NCBI GenBank assembly: GCA_052033935.1
Contig: JBPOJE010000067.1
Coordinates: 1-11,883, forward strand
Source of the DNA: JAGVUD01 sp052033935
GTDB lineage: Bacteria > Armatimonadota > UBA5829 > DSUL01
DNA length: 11,883 nt
Direction of reading: 5' to 3'
Below, piece after piece: positions 1-7,208 of this stretch (positions are counted from its first letter, which is position 1; every line of letters begins with the position of its first letter). Made by a program: the position numbers and the translations under genes. The notes below the pieces were generated by a model. It searched no databases. It saw nothing but the letters and a program-made list of their open reading frames with translations, and was not told the origin of the DNA.

Positions 1-137
1 CTGATGAGTTCTGCCTTACCGTGTTGATCCAACCGAATACTCCTGTGTTTGCCGGAGCAGTTCGGCTTCTCGGTACGATTCCTTTCCGAGGCAGCGACTC
101 GTTTTCAGTACAATTACTCGGGAGGCAATTCGGAGGC
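1..137. other. Left-edge sequence without a recognised gene
   Basis: The + frame that becomes the antiporter is open from a GTG at 21. The residues it would encode before 195 look like neither a membrane protein nor a known domain, and the predicted promoter at 138-167 lies inside that stretch. A 65-codon frame on the other strand (16-213) has no recognisable family or ribosome-binding site. I see no gene, RNA or repeat here. Confidence 0.5.
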
Positions 138-167
138 TTGGCAGCAGAGCGTTTATCGCAGTATACT
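138..167 (+). promoter_or_regulatory. Sigma-70-like promoter for the antiporter gene
   Basis: TTGGCA (138-143) and TATACT (162-167) are separated by 18 bases, a good match to the housekeeping promoter. Transcription would start near 173-175, giving a leader of about 20 bases before the ATG at 195. This is the main reason to prefer that start over the upstream GTG. It is a prediction from consensus only. Confidence 0.55.
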
Positions 168-194
168 CGTGAATCGCGCGATAGAATTCGAGCA

Positions 195-1655
195 ATGAGT
201 CTTTCTTACCCATTCAGAACATACTCGACACACCGGCGGCGCGGCATGCTCGTGCTGGCGCTGATCCTCATCGGTCTGTGTTTCCTCAGTCTGGGATCGG
301 AGCATCCTGCCGCGGCTGAGCGTTACTCCGTGGCGCAGGGCGGCATCAGCCAGAGTCAGGCGGACAGTGAGCCGGCCGGGACCGGCGGTAATCTGGACCA
401 CGAGCACCAGATCCTGCACTTCCTGGCTTCGATCGTGCTGATTTTGATGGCAGCGAAGTTCGGCGGCGAGATATTCGAGCGCCTCGGCCAGCCAGCGGTG
501 CTGGGCGAGCTGCTGGTGGGCGTGGGGCTTGGAAACGTGCATATGCTGGGCCCCACGGTATTCGAAACGCTGAAGACGGATGTGGGGATTGGGATTGCCG
601 CGGAAATAGGAGTTGTGCTGCTGCTGTTCCAGGTGGGCCTGGAAACCCGCCTCGACGAGATGAAGCGCGTCAGCATCTCGTCACTGCTGGTGGCGGTTTT
701 CGGCGTTGTGACCCCGATGATTCTGGGGTTTGTCGTGGGTGAGACATTCCTGCCTAATCACCCGCCCCTGGTGTACGGATTTCTGGGAGCGACGCTGGCG
801 GCAACGAGCGTCGGCATCACCGCGCGGGTCCTGAAGGACCTGGGCAAAACGCAGACCGGCGAGGCGCGGATCATCCTTGGCGCCGCGGTTATTGACGATG
901 TGATCGGGCTGATAATCCTGGCCGTTATCAGCGGCCTAGTGGTTGCCGCCGAACGCGGCGCGGCCGCCGCGATATCTCCGCTCAGCGTGGCGGCGATCGT
1001 GCTGAAGGCTTTGGCGTTCTTCGCGGTGACCAGTCTGATCGGCCGATTTGGCGCCCGGCCCGCGCTCAATACTCTGTCGAAAATGCGCGTCAATGGCGTT
1101 CTGCTGGCGGCGAGCATCGGGCTGTGCTTCACGCTCGCGGCGGTGGCGGGCTGGCTGGGGCTGGCACCCATAGTGGGCGCGTTCGCGGCCGGGCTGGTTC
1201 TGGACCCCTCTCACTACAGAAGGTTCACGAAGCGCGGCGAGCGAAGCGTGGACGAGCTGATTGCCCCGATTGCGGATCTCTTCGTGCCGGTGTTCTTCGT
1301 ACTGATGGGACTCAGCGTTGACCTGAGGCATTTCGCGAACCCGAAAGCGCTTGGGCTGGCCGGTGCGCTGCTCGTGGCGGCGATGGCGGGAAAGCTGGTG
1401 TGCGGACTCGGCATCACCCAGAAGGGCGTAAACAGGATGATCGTCAGCGTGGGGATGATCCCGCGCGGAGAGGTCGGCCTCATATTCGCGAGCGTGGGGG
1501 CGAGGCACTATCTGCAGGGAGAGCCGGTGATTGACGCCGTGACCTACTCAGCGATCGTCGCGATGGTGATGCTCACCACTTTCATCACACCCATCTGGCT
1601 CAAGTCACTGTTCACGGGAGCACATGCGAGGAAGAGTGGCGCGGCCACCGGGTAG
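195..1655 (+). CDS. CPA2-family cation/proton antiporter
   Basis: Integral membrane exchanger of the CPA2 type (Na_H_Exchanger domain), predicted to swap Na+ or K+ for protons across the cytoplasmic membrane in pH or ion homeostasis. From the ATG at 195 it has 486 residues. A hydrophobic segment at about 18-35 ending in an Ala-rich site (38-41) resembles a signal peptide or a first membrane helix, and a polar stretch follows to about 72. From about 74 to 475 there are roughly a dozen hydrophobic helices. Diagnostic motifs are LFQVGLE at 144-150, the paired aspartates of VIDD (232-235) in the ion-binding helix, and MIPRGEVGLIF at 421-431. There is no C-terminal TrkA-N/RCK domain of the kind found in KefB and KefC, so it is probably not a glutathione-gated K+ channel. 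Start choice: promoter at 138-167; the Shine-Dalgarno is weak. The transported ion cannot be read from the sequence. Confidence 0.9.
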   Translation: MSLSYPFRTYSTHRRRGMLVLALILIGLCFLSLGSEHPAAAERYSVAQGGISQSQADSEPAGTGGNLDHEHQILHFLASIVLILMAAKFGGEIFERLGQPAVLGELLVGVGLGNVHMLGPTVFETLKTDVGIGIAAEIGVVLLLFQVGLETRLDEMKRVSISSLLVAVFGVVTPMILGFVVGETFLPNHPPLVYGFLGATLAATSVGITARVLKDLGKTQTGEARIILGAAVIDDVIGLIILAVISGLVVAAERGAAAAISPLSVAAIVLKALAFFAVTSLIGRFGARPALNTLSKMRVNGVLLAASIGLCFTLAAVAGWLGLAPIVGAFAAGLVLDPSHYRRFTKRGERSVDELIAPIADLFVPVFFVLMGLSVDLRHFANPKALGLAGALLVAAMAGKLVCGLGITQKGVNRMIVSVGMIPRGEVGLIFASVGARHYLQGEPVIDAVTYSAIVAMVMLTTFITPIWLKSLFTGAHARKSGAATG

Positions 1656-1688
1656 GAATCTGCCGCCAGTCTGTGGAAGACACCTGAT

Positions 1689-1713
1689 GCTAGAGGCGGA
1701 CACCGCCTCCAGC
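1689..1713 (+). other. Strong hairpin between antiporter and sugar-importer genes
   Basis: GAGGCGG (1693-1699) and CCGCCTC (1703-1709) form a perfect 7-pair stem with a 3-base loop. Beyond one A/C mismatch, GCT (1689-1691) pairs with AGC (1711-1713). No T-run follows, so it is not a classical intrinsic terminator. It sits 10 bases before the substrate-binding protein gene and could shield the mRNA end, slow readthrough or influence initiation. Its function is unknown. Confidence 0.45.
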
Positions 1714-1723
1714 ACCTGAACAA

Positions 1724-3022
1724 ATGATGAAAACCTTATTCAGGCTCGCGTCCGCCCTGATTCTCGCCGCCGTGGTTGCCTTGGCGACGGGGTGCGGCCC
1801 TGTACGTGAAGAGCGCACGCCGGACGGCAGAATCATTCTGGAGTGGTACAACTACGCGACTCCGGAGTTCCTCAGGCTCTACCGCGAAGAGCTGATCCCC
1901 GCATTCGAGCGTTCTCACCCTCACATCAAGATACGGCTCAACGCAAGCCTCGGCGACACGGGCTACGACTCGAAGCTGCTGACCCTGATTGCGGGCGGGA
2001 TTGCGCCGGACGTGATTCACGTAACGCAGGCGAACTTCCCCCTGTATGCAGCAAAGGGCCTGCTGGTGGACGTGCGGATGCTGGCCTGCGATGACCCGGA
2101 CTTCAGCGAGGATGACTACTTCAAGCCGGTTCTCGACAGCATGCAGCGCGGAGACAGGCTTTACGGGCTGCCCTCGGACTTCTCGACGATCCTGCTCTTC
2201 TACAACAAGCGGATCTTCGATGAGGCCGGCCTCAGCTACCCCGGCGCAAACTGGACGTGGGACACGTTCCTACAGGCTTCGCGCAAGCTGACCCTGGACC
2301 AAGACGGAGACCGCTTGCCCGACCAGTTCGCATTCGTTACCCAGAACGCTTACAACCGCTGGCCCGCCTGGGTGTGGATGAACGGCGGCGAGTTGTTCAA
2401 CCGGGATGAGACAGTGTGCCTGATGGGCCGCTCGGAGGCGATTGGAGGGTTCAGCTTTTTCGTGGAACTTGCTACAAAGTGGAACGTCGCCCCGGCTACC
2501 GGGCAGTCAACCGGCCAGAGTCCTGAGGAGCTGTTCATGGCCGAGAAGATCGCAATGTGCGCGAATTCGCGCTACGCGTACAAGTCCTTCGCCAAAGGAA
2601 TAAACTTCCCCTGGGACGTGGCGCCGATGCCGAAGGGCAAGCAGCGCGCGACGACGCTCATCTGGGGAGCAAACTGCATTCTGACGTCCACAAAGCACCC
2701 CCAGGAGTGCTGGGAGTTTCTGAAGTTTCTTTCGGGCCGCGAAGGGGCACTCGCAAACGTGAAGATCGGCAACGCGATACCGGCATACAAGCCCGTGGCA
2801 CTGACGCCGGGCATGCTTCAGACGGACCTGAGCCCAGCGAACGATGACGAGTTCCTGCGGGCCATCTCGCACGCAAGGACCGCCGCCTTTCCCCCGCAAT
2901 TCGCAGACTACACGCAGGCCCTTTCGGAACTGGACGACGCGTTTCTGGGAGTGCGTACGCCGGAGGGAGTGTGCAGGCGCTTCGCCAGGCGCGTGAACGA
3001 GATCCTGAAGGAGGCCCCGTGA
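1724..3022 (+). CDS. ABC sugar-importer substrate-binding lipoprotein
   Basis: Extracytoplasmic solute-binding protein, family 1 (MalE/UgpB/MsmE type), 432 residues, the usual size for the family. The N-terminus is a lipoprotein signal: basic Met-Met-Lys, a hydrophobic core at about 5-21 and lipobox ATGC with the lipidated Cys at 24. The early segment (WYNYATPE, then a Phe/Ser/His-Pro region and the GIAPDVIHV stretch) is typical of the oligosaccharide-binding fold. It should capture a sugar or other polyol-like solute outside the membrane and hand it to the two permeases that follow. It is the first gene of the importer operon. The start is an ATG pair without a clear Shine-Dalgarno. The stop overlaps the next gene's GTG (GTGA). 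The ligand cannot be deduced, because no glycoside hydrolase or regulator lies nearby. Confidence 0.92.
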   Translation: MMKTLFRLASALILAAVVALATGCGPVREERTPDGRIILEWYNYATPEFLRLYREELIPAFERSHPHIKIRLNASLGDTGYDSKLLTLIAGGIAPDVIHVTQANFPLYAAKGLLVDVRMLACDDPDFSEDDYFKPVLDSMQRGDRLYGLPSDFSTILLFYNKRIFDEAGLSYPGANWTWDTFLQASRKLTLDQDGDRLPDQFAFVTQNAYNRWPAWVWMNGGELFNRDETVCLMGRSEAIGGFSFFVELATKWNVAPATGQSTGQSPEELFMAEKIAMCANSRYAYKSFAKGINFPWDVAPMPKGKQRATTLIWGANCILTSTKHPQECWEFLKFLSGREGALANVKIGNAIPAYKPVALTPGMLQTDLSPANDDEFLRAISHARTAAFPPQFADYTQALSELDDAFLGVRTPEGVCRRFARRVNEILKEAP

Positions 3023-3906
3023 AGCGACAGGCCTCAGGGATGGCGCGCAAGGAGGCCGTGGCGGGATGGCTGTTCATCTCGCCATGGATAGCAGGTTTCC
3101 TGATCTTCGCGGCGGGGCCGATCATCGCTTCGCTGGCGCTCAGCTTCTCTTACTGGGACGCGATTACTCCGCCCCAGTTCGCCGGACTGGCGAACTACCG
3201 GCGGCTCTTCACCGATCCGCTGCTGCGCAAATCGCTCTTCAACACCGTGTACTACGCGGTGTTCGCCGTTCCGCTCGGAATGTGCACGGCGCTGGGGCTC
3301 GCGCTTCTGCTGAATCAGAAGCTGCGGGGAATGGGCATTTTCCGGACGCTCTTCTACCTGCCAGCGGTGACCTCCGGCGTGGCGACCTACCTGCTGTGGA
3401 TGTGGCTGTTCAATCCGCAGCTCGGGCTGATCAACCGGTTTCTGCGGCACTTCACGAGCAATCCACCGCTGTGGCTCAGTTCGCCAGACTGGGCGATGCC
3501 CGCACTGATCATCATGAGCCTCTGGGGTGCGGGCGGAGCGATGCTGATCTTTCTCGCCGGGCTGCAGAACATCCCGGAGCAGTTGTACGAGGCGGCAACG
3601 ATTGACGGCGCGAGCAACTGGAAGCAGTTCGTGCATGTGACGCTTCCCATGCTTTCGCCGACGATCTTCTTCAATCTGGTGATGGCGGTCATCGGGAGTT
3701 TTCAGGTGTTCTCGGCGGCCTTCGTGATGACGAACGGCGGACCGTCCAATGCGACTCTGCTGTATGTGCTCTATCTGTTCCAGAACGCATTCATGTACTT
3801 CCGCCTCGGCTATGCGTCGGCCATGGCGTGGCTGCTCCTCGTGATTGTGCTGATTCTGACGCTGATTCAGTTCCGGACTTCAAAGCGGTGGGTACACTAC
3901 GGATGA
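3019..3906 (+). CDS. ABC sugar-importer permease, MalF/UgpA type
   Basis: First membrane subunit of the importer, 295 residues with about six hydrophobic helices. The binding-protein-dependent transport signature (EAA loop) lies at about 191-210: EAATIDGASNWKQF then a Val-Thr-Leu-Pro end, where the cytoplasmic ATPase docks. I chose the GTG at 3019, which overlaps the stop of the binding-protein gene, because AAGGAGG at 3008-3014 sits just ahead of it (4-base gap, slightly short). An ATG at 3040 is the alternative. The gene ends in an ATGA overlap with the second permease, so all three genes are probably translated in a coupled way from one mRNA. The ATPase is not in this window; in this family it is often a shared MsmK/MalK-type protein encoded elsewhere. 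Confidence 0.92.
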   Translation: MKRQASGMARKEAVAGWLFISPWIAGFLIFAAGPIIASLALSFSYWDAITPPQFAGLANYRRLFTDPLLRKSLFNTVYYAVFAVPLGMCTALGLALLLNQKLRGMGIFRTLFYLPAVTSGVATYLLWMWLFNPQLGLINRFLRHFTSNPPLWLSSPDWAMPALIIMSLWGAGGAMLIFLAGLQNIPEQLYEAATIDGASNWKQFVHVTLPMLSPTIFFNLVMAVIGSFQVFSAAFVMTNGGPSNATLLYVLYLFQNAFMYFRLGYASAMAWLLLVIVLILTLIQFRTSKRWVHYG

Positions 3907-4718
3907 AGACCGCGCTCCGCTACCTAGTGCTCTCGGCGCTCGGCGCTGTGTTTCTGATTCCCTTCTTGTGGATGCTCTCGACCTCGCTGACTCCGGCAGC
4001 GGAGGTGATGGCAAAGAATCGCTCGTGGATACCCACGCACCCGCAGTGGAGCAACTACCCGGAAGCGCTGACCGTGCTCCCGTTCCAGATATTCCTGAAG
4101 AACACGCTCATCGTGACGGTGTTGGCAATCATCGGGCAGGTGGCATCGGCATCGCTAGTGGCGTTCGGTTTTGCCCGGATGCGCTTCCGTTTCCGCGACG
4201 CTCTGTTCCTGCTGGTGATCTCGACGATGATGATTCCGCCGCAGGTTACGCTCATCCCAACGTTCGTGCTGTTCGCGAAGCTGCGCTGGATTGACACGCT
4301 CCGGCCGCTGATCGTGCCAGCGTTCTTCGGCGGCGGCGCGTTTTTCATATTCCTTCTCCGGCAGTTCTTCCTCTCGCTGCCGTCGGAACTTGAAGACGCG
4401 GCCAAGATAGACGGCTGCAGCCCGTTCGGGATATTCCGGAATGTCGCGCTTCCCCTTTCGAAGCCCGCGCTGGCGACGGTGGCGGTGTTCAGCTTCGTTC
4501 ATCACTGGAACGACTTCATGGGCCCGCTCATCTACACCCAGTCGCTTGAGACGAAGACGCTGGCACTCGGGCTCAACTCATTTCGATCGCTGCACGGCAC
4601 TGAGTATCATCTGATGATGGCGGCGGCGGTGACGGTGCTGATTCCCGTTCTCGTGATCTTCTTCATCGCGCAGAGGTATTTCGTGAGCGGAATCATTATG
4701 TCGGGCATAAAAGGCTAA
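3903..4718 (+). CDS. ABC sugar-importer permease, MalG/UgpE type
   Basis: Second membrane subunit, 271 residues, with the conserved N-terminal helix, about six hydrophobic segments and a C-terminus ending in a Gly-Ile-Lys-Gly tail typical of MalG-like permeases. The EAA loop is at about 162-184 (ELEDAAKIDGCSPFG then ALP), with Asp in place of the first Glu, a conservative change. It pairs with the previous permease to form the transport channel for the solute delivered by the lipoprotein at 1724-3022. The ATG overlaps the upstream stop (ATGA), which supports both the start and translational coupling. No gene of the importer follows; the next element is a hairpin and then the tRNA promoter. 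Confidence 0.92.
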   Translation: MKTALRYLVLSALGAVFLIPFLWMLSTSLTPAAEVMAKNRSWIPTHPQWSNYPEALTVLPFQIFLKNTLIVTVLAIIGQVASASLVAFGFARMRFRFRDALFLLVISTMMIPPQVTLIPTFVLFAKLRWIDTLRPLIVPAFFGGGAFFIFLLRQFFLSLPSELEDAAKIDGCSPFGIFRNVALPLSKPALATVAVFSFVHHWNDFMGPLIYTQSLETKTLALGLNSFRSLHGTEYHLMMAAAVTVLIPVLVIFFIAQRYFVSGIIMSGIKG

Positions 4719-4728
4719 AACATCCGCG

Positions 4729-4759
4729 GCGGCGCGCCTGCTATTGTATGGCGCGCGGC
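4729..4759 (+). other. GC-rich stem-loop after the importer operon
   Basis: GCGCGCC (4732-4738) pairs perfectly with GGCGCGC (4750-4756) around an 11-base loop, and two further pairs are possible beyond a mismatch. It starts 11 bases after the operon stop codon and has no T-run. It may protect the 3' end of the importer mRNA or limit readthrough into the tRNA. It also covers the -35 region of the tRNA promoter. A role is inferred only. Confidence 0.35.
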
Positions 4760-4764
4760 GCTTG

Positions 4765-4773
4765 TGCTATAAT
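4765..4773 (+). promoter_or_regulatory. Extended -10 promoter of tRNA-Pro
   Basis: TGCTATAAT is a perfect extended -10 element (TG, one base, TATAAT at 4768-4773). The -35 candidate is poor (TTGTAT at 4744-4749, 18-base gap), as is usual for extended -10 promoters. The start point would be at about 4780, only a few bases before the mature tRNA 5' end. Confidence 0.7.
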
Positions 4774-4783
4774 CCGGTGGCGT

Positions 4784-4860
4784 CGGGGCGTGGCTCAGCT
4801 TGGTAGAGCGCTCGTTTCGGGTGCGAGAGGTCGGGAGTTCAAATCTCCCCGCCCCGACCA
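4784..4860 (+). tRNA. tRNA-Pro (anticodon CGG)
   Basis: Complete 77-base cloverleaf. Acceptor CGGGGCG pairs with CGCCCCG; the D arm is GCTC/GAGC; the anticodon stem CTCGT/GCGAG carries loop TTCGGGT, giving anticodon CGG, which reads the proline codon CCG. The T arm is GGGAG/CTCCC with TTCAAAT in the loop. The discriminator is A and the 3' CCA is encoded (4858-4860). A first base C paired to G72 is typical of bacterial proline tRNAs. It has its own promoter and terminator, so it is a single-gene unit between the sugar importer and the SpoIID-like gene. Confidence 0.97.
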
Positions 4861-4864
4861 TTGC

Positions 4865-6139
4865 ATGTGCGGATACGGCGGCAGCCCGGAGGGCGGCCGC
4901 CTTTTGTTTATTTGGCTATCTGCCTTGACCCTACCCATCCAGCCCTGCAGACTACTGACGGCTCTTCTTGTCGCAGCGACAGCCGCATCAACCGCCACTG
5001 GCGAGGAAACCCTCCGCGTTCGCGTTCTGCTCTCGAGTTTCTCGTCCAGGCAAGCCGTCACCGTATCGGGCAATGCGCTGCAATATCAGCGCGCAGACGG
5101 GTCGTGGGCCCCCACTCCGCAGCCCACGATCACCTTGCCGCCCGCGGAACCTCTTCCACGGGGCAGCCGCACCCCGCTCGTGCTGCGCGTTCCGGACGGT
5201 ACTCTGACGGTGTCTCAGGGCAACAGAAAGCGCACTTACCGGGGAAGCTTGTGCGCCACCATCTCGCCCTCCGGACTGACTCTGGTGAACGACGTGGGGA
5301 TTGAGGAATATCTGCGAGGCGTTGTTCCGGCTGAGATGCCGGCCAGCTTCCCCGCGGAGGCGCTGAAGGCGCAGGCGGTGGCGGCGCGGTCGTACACGCT
5401 CGCGAACACCGGACTGCACACACCGAGCGGCGCGGACCTCTGCGACTCGGACCACTGCCAGGTCTATGACGGAACGGGGCGCGAGCATTCCGCCACGGAT
5501 GCGGCGGTAGCCGGCACGGCGGGGCAGGTGCTGGCGGTCAGGGGCAAGGTCATCTCGGCGCAGTACTCATCGAACTGCGGCGGATACACGTCGCCCTCGG
5601 GCACTCTCGGAGCAGCGGGCGCCGTCCCTGACACGGACTCAAAAGGCGTGCCATTCTGTGCCTGCGACAGCACGCAGGCGTGGCAGTGCCGGGCCACTCA
5701 GAGCCAGATGCTGGCGGCGACTGGTGAGAGGAGAAAGACCCCGATCCGGCGACTGACCATTACAGAGCGGGACGTGTCGGGACGGGTGCGAAAGCTCAAG
5801 TTGACACACGACTTCGGCGAGGCCAGCCTGAGCGCGAACACCCTGCGCCAGTCGCTCGGGCTGTCGCGTATGAAGAGCCTGCTGTGCACGTTCGCTGCCG
5901 ATCCGGCCACGGGAGACATCCTCATCAGCGGGCGCGGATGGGGGCATGGAGCGGGTCTGTGCCAGTGGGGCGCGCGGGGCATGGCGATGCCGCCCACGAA
6001 CGCCAATTTCAGGGACATCCTAGCGCACTACTTCCCCGGAACGGCACTCGCGCTGATTGCGGGTGCGGCGGTGGCTCCTGCCAGCTACGAGCCTTCCGCC
6101 TTCTCCTTGATCGCCTTGAGGATGTTGTCCGCGCTCTGA
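4865..6139 (+). CDS. SpoIID/LytB-domain cell-wall protein
   Basis: SpoIID-family protein, predicted exported. The family includes a lytic transglycosylase that cleaves denuded glycan strands and the amidase enhancer LytB. Counting from the ATG at 4865 it has 424 residues: a hydrophobic, signal-like segment (about 13-45), a less conserved region, then the SpoIID domain (about 120-395). Key parts are GVVPAEMPASFP at 152-163 with Glu157 at the expected catalytic position, KAQAVAARSY (168-177), a His/Cys-rich patch (His185, Cys193, Cys198) that may hold zinc, and GRGWGHGAGLCQWGARGMA (356-374), the family hallmark. The start is uncertain. ATG 4865 has the tRNA terminator within its coding sequence. 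TTG 4925 lies after the terminator and still leaves a signal peptide, but no Shine-Dalgarno is visible. The last 25 or so residues lie beyond the usual domain end and overlap the convergent SRPBCC gene. Confidence 0.88.
   Translation: MCGYGGSPEGGRLLFIWLSALTLPIQPCRLLTALLVAATAASTATGEETLRVRVLLSSFSSRQAVTVSGNALQYQRADGSWAPTPQPTITLPPAEPLPRGSRTPLVLRVPDGTLTVSQGNRKRTYRGSLCATISPSGLTLVNDVGIEEYLRGVVPAEMPASFPAEALKAQAVAARSYTLANTGLHTPSGADLCDSDHCQVYDGTGREHSATDAAVAGTAGQVLAVRGKVISAQYSSNCGGYTSPSGTLGAAGAVPDTDSKGVPFCACDSTQAWQCRATQSQMLAATGERRKTPIRRLTITERDVSGRVRKLKLTHDFGEASLSANTLRQSLGLSRMKSLLCTFAADPATGDILISGRGWGHGAGLCQWGARGMAMPPTNANFRDILAHYFPGTALALIAGAAVAPASYEPSAFSLIALRMLSAL
4877..4912 (+). terminator. Intrinsic terminator of tRNA-Pro
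   Basis: GGCGGC (4877-4882) pairs with GCCGCC (4896-4901) and GCCC (4884-4887) with GGGC (4891-4894), separated by one A/G mismatch and closed by a GGA loop. TTTTGTTTATTT follows at once. It lies 16 bases after the tRNA CCA and inside the 5' part of the SpoIID-like reading frame. Confidence 0.85.
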
Positions 6140-6534
6140 CGCATTTTCGCGGTGATGATGTTGAGGATCAGTGGCCCGACGAGCGGAACATTGTATTCGA
6201 AGTCTATCACCGACGAGAACACCGTTCCGGACGCTGTTTCTTCGAACGTCCAGGTTCCCTCGTATTTCGTCAGGTCGCCCTTGACCATCCGGAACTTGCA
6301 CGTGTGCTCGCTGAGGTCCCAGATGTCCTCCTCAGTCCAGCGGACGGTCATTTTGAACTCACGCACCATCCCCACCCACTCAGTCACGGTGCGCAGGCCA
6401 TCCTCAGAACGCTCGAGCACGACGAGGCTCTTGAGGTCGGGCATGAACTCGGGGAACTCCTCGACCCTTCTCGCAACATCCATCACGCACTCTATGGGCG
6501 CATTGACATCCACACGCGATTCGATTACCGGCAC
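6085..6534 (-). CDS. SRPBCC (polyketide cyclase/START-like) protein
   Basis: 149-residue single-domain protein of the SRPBCC fold, closest in look to the polyketide-cyclase/Coq10/RatA-like group: an N-terminal beta strand with NAPIECVMDVARRVEEFPEF (11-30), a central run of amphipathic strands, and a C-terminal amphipathic helix (about 125-147) that closes the ligand cavity. Such proteins bind hydrophobic ligands; the ligand here is unknown. It starts at GTG 6534 with AGGAG seven bases upstream, and that Shine-Dalgarno overlaps the lexA stop codon (TAGGAG). This marks it as the last gene of the gyrA-lexA operon. The stop lies inside the convergent SpoIID-like gene. A RatA-like toxin role is possible but no antitoxin partner is next to it, so I give no symbol. 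Confidence 0.85.
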   Translation of the reverse strand: MPVIESRVDVNAPIECVMDVARRVEEFPEFMPDLKSLVVLERSEDGLRTVTEWVGMVREFKMTVRWTEEDIWDLSEHTCKFRMVKGDLTKYEGTWTFEETASGTVFSSVIDFEYNVPLVGPLILNIITAKMRQSADNILKAIKEKAEGS

Positions 6535-6543
6535 AATGCTCTC

Positions 6544-7146
6544 CTAGTCCAGCCGCCGGAACACGCCGACGACCTTGCCTTCCACCACGACTTCACGGGC
6601 ATAGATCGGGTCCATGTCAGGATTCGACGGCTTCAGCACGAAGTGCTTTTCTTTGCGGAACAGGCGCTTCACCGTCGCCTCTTCGTCGTTTAGCCTGGCG
6701 ACGACTATGTCGCCGTCGTCGGCGGTATCCTGCTGGCGCACGACGACGTAATCGCCGTGTTCGATACCATCGCCGATCATGCTGTCGCCGCTGACCCGCA
6801 GAAGAAAACCCTTGCCATCCGGAAGCATATCGGAAGGAACCCCGAAGTGCCCCTCGGTCTCCTCTTGCGCAAGAATAGGCTTGCCTGCCGCGACACGCCC
6901 GATGATCGGCACCCTGACCGTATCAGCCGCGTTGCTGCACATCCGTATCGCCCGTGTCAGCGCTCCGGTACGCTCAATGAACCCGTCCTCCGCAAGGCGC
7001 CGAAGATGAGTGTGCACGGTGGACGGCGAACTAAGGTTGACGCCTCTGCAGATCTCCCGTACCGTGGGAGGGTAGCCCATTTCCGATGTGTGATGCTCGA
7101 TGTACTTGAGAATCTGCCGTCTTCGACCTGAGAGTGACTCAACCAT
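6544..7146 (-). CDS. lexA: LexA, SOS-response repressor
   Basis: LexA, 200 residues, normal length. It represses DNA-damage genes and is inactivated when RecA filaments stimulate its self-cleavage. The N-terminal winged helix-turn-helix (about 1-66) has the recognition-helix sequence SSPSTVHTHLRRL (39-51), like the Bacillus LexA type rather than the E. coli type, so it should bind GAAC-N4-GTTC-like sites. The cleavage site Ala87-Gly88 (RVAAGKP), catalytic Ser122 (SGDSM) and Lys160 (ATVKR) are all present, so the peptidase should be active. It lies 62 bases after gyrA on the same strand with no convincing promoter between them, so it is probably expressed from the gyrA promoter, which carries a LexA-like operator (9791-9802). 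GGAGGGGG lies 13 or more bases before its ATG, far for direct initiation; a 5-codon frame overlaps the start. Confidence 0.97.
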   Translation of the reverse strand: MVESLSGRRRQILKYIEHHTSEMGYPPTVREICRGVNLSSPSTVHTHLRRLAEDGFIERTGALTRAIRMCSNAADTVRVPIIGRVAAGKPILAQEETEGHFGVPSDMLPDGKGFLLRVSGDSMIGDGIEHGDYVVVRQQDTADDGDIVVARLNDEEATVKRLFRKEKHFVLKPSNPDMDPIYAREVVVEGKVVGVFRRLD

Positions 7147-7156
7147 CGGTTAGCAT
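7139..7156 (-). other. Five-codon frame overlapping the lexA start
   Basis: ATG at 7156 opens a five-codon frame (Met-Leu-Thr-Asp-Gly) ending in TGA at 7141-7139, so it spans the lexA ATG (7146-7144) in another frame. GGAGG (7166-7162) is 5 bases from this ATG but 15 from the lexA ATG, and the lexA frame has a stop (TAA, 7152-7150) just upstream. Ribosomes could load here and reinitiate at lexA. This may be chance, as such short frames are common. Confidence 0.3.
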
Positions 7157-7208
7157 TACCCCCTCCGGCGACGGCCTTCAGGCAGGGCCGCTCACCAGCT
7201 CGATGCGC

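Noticed and set aside
16..213. 65-codon minus-strand frame at the left edge
   Set aside because: No ribosome-binding site or family resemblance, and it overlaps the antiporter promoter and start.
936..1508. 190-codon minus-strand frame inside the antiporter gene
   Set aside because: Arg/His-rich translation typical of an antisense shadow; the + strand gene is certain.
3034..3636. 200-codon minus-strand frame opposite the first permease
   Set aside because: Low-complexity Arg/Gln/Glu-rich shadow of a well-supported permease gene.
4748..4864. Upstream extension of the SpoIID-like frame to the ATG at 4748
   Set aside because: It would translate through the tRNA-Pro gene and its promoter.
5884..6693. 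269-codon + frame across the SpoIID/SRPBCC/lexA junction
   Set aside because: It spans three real genes in the wrong frame or strand and shows no domain.
7140..7152. AACC-ATC-GGTT palindrome over the lexA start codon as a LexA site
   Set aside because: Spacing and sequence do not fit GAAC-N4-GTTC; the box at 9791-9802 is far better.
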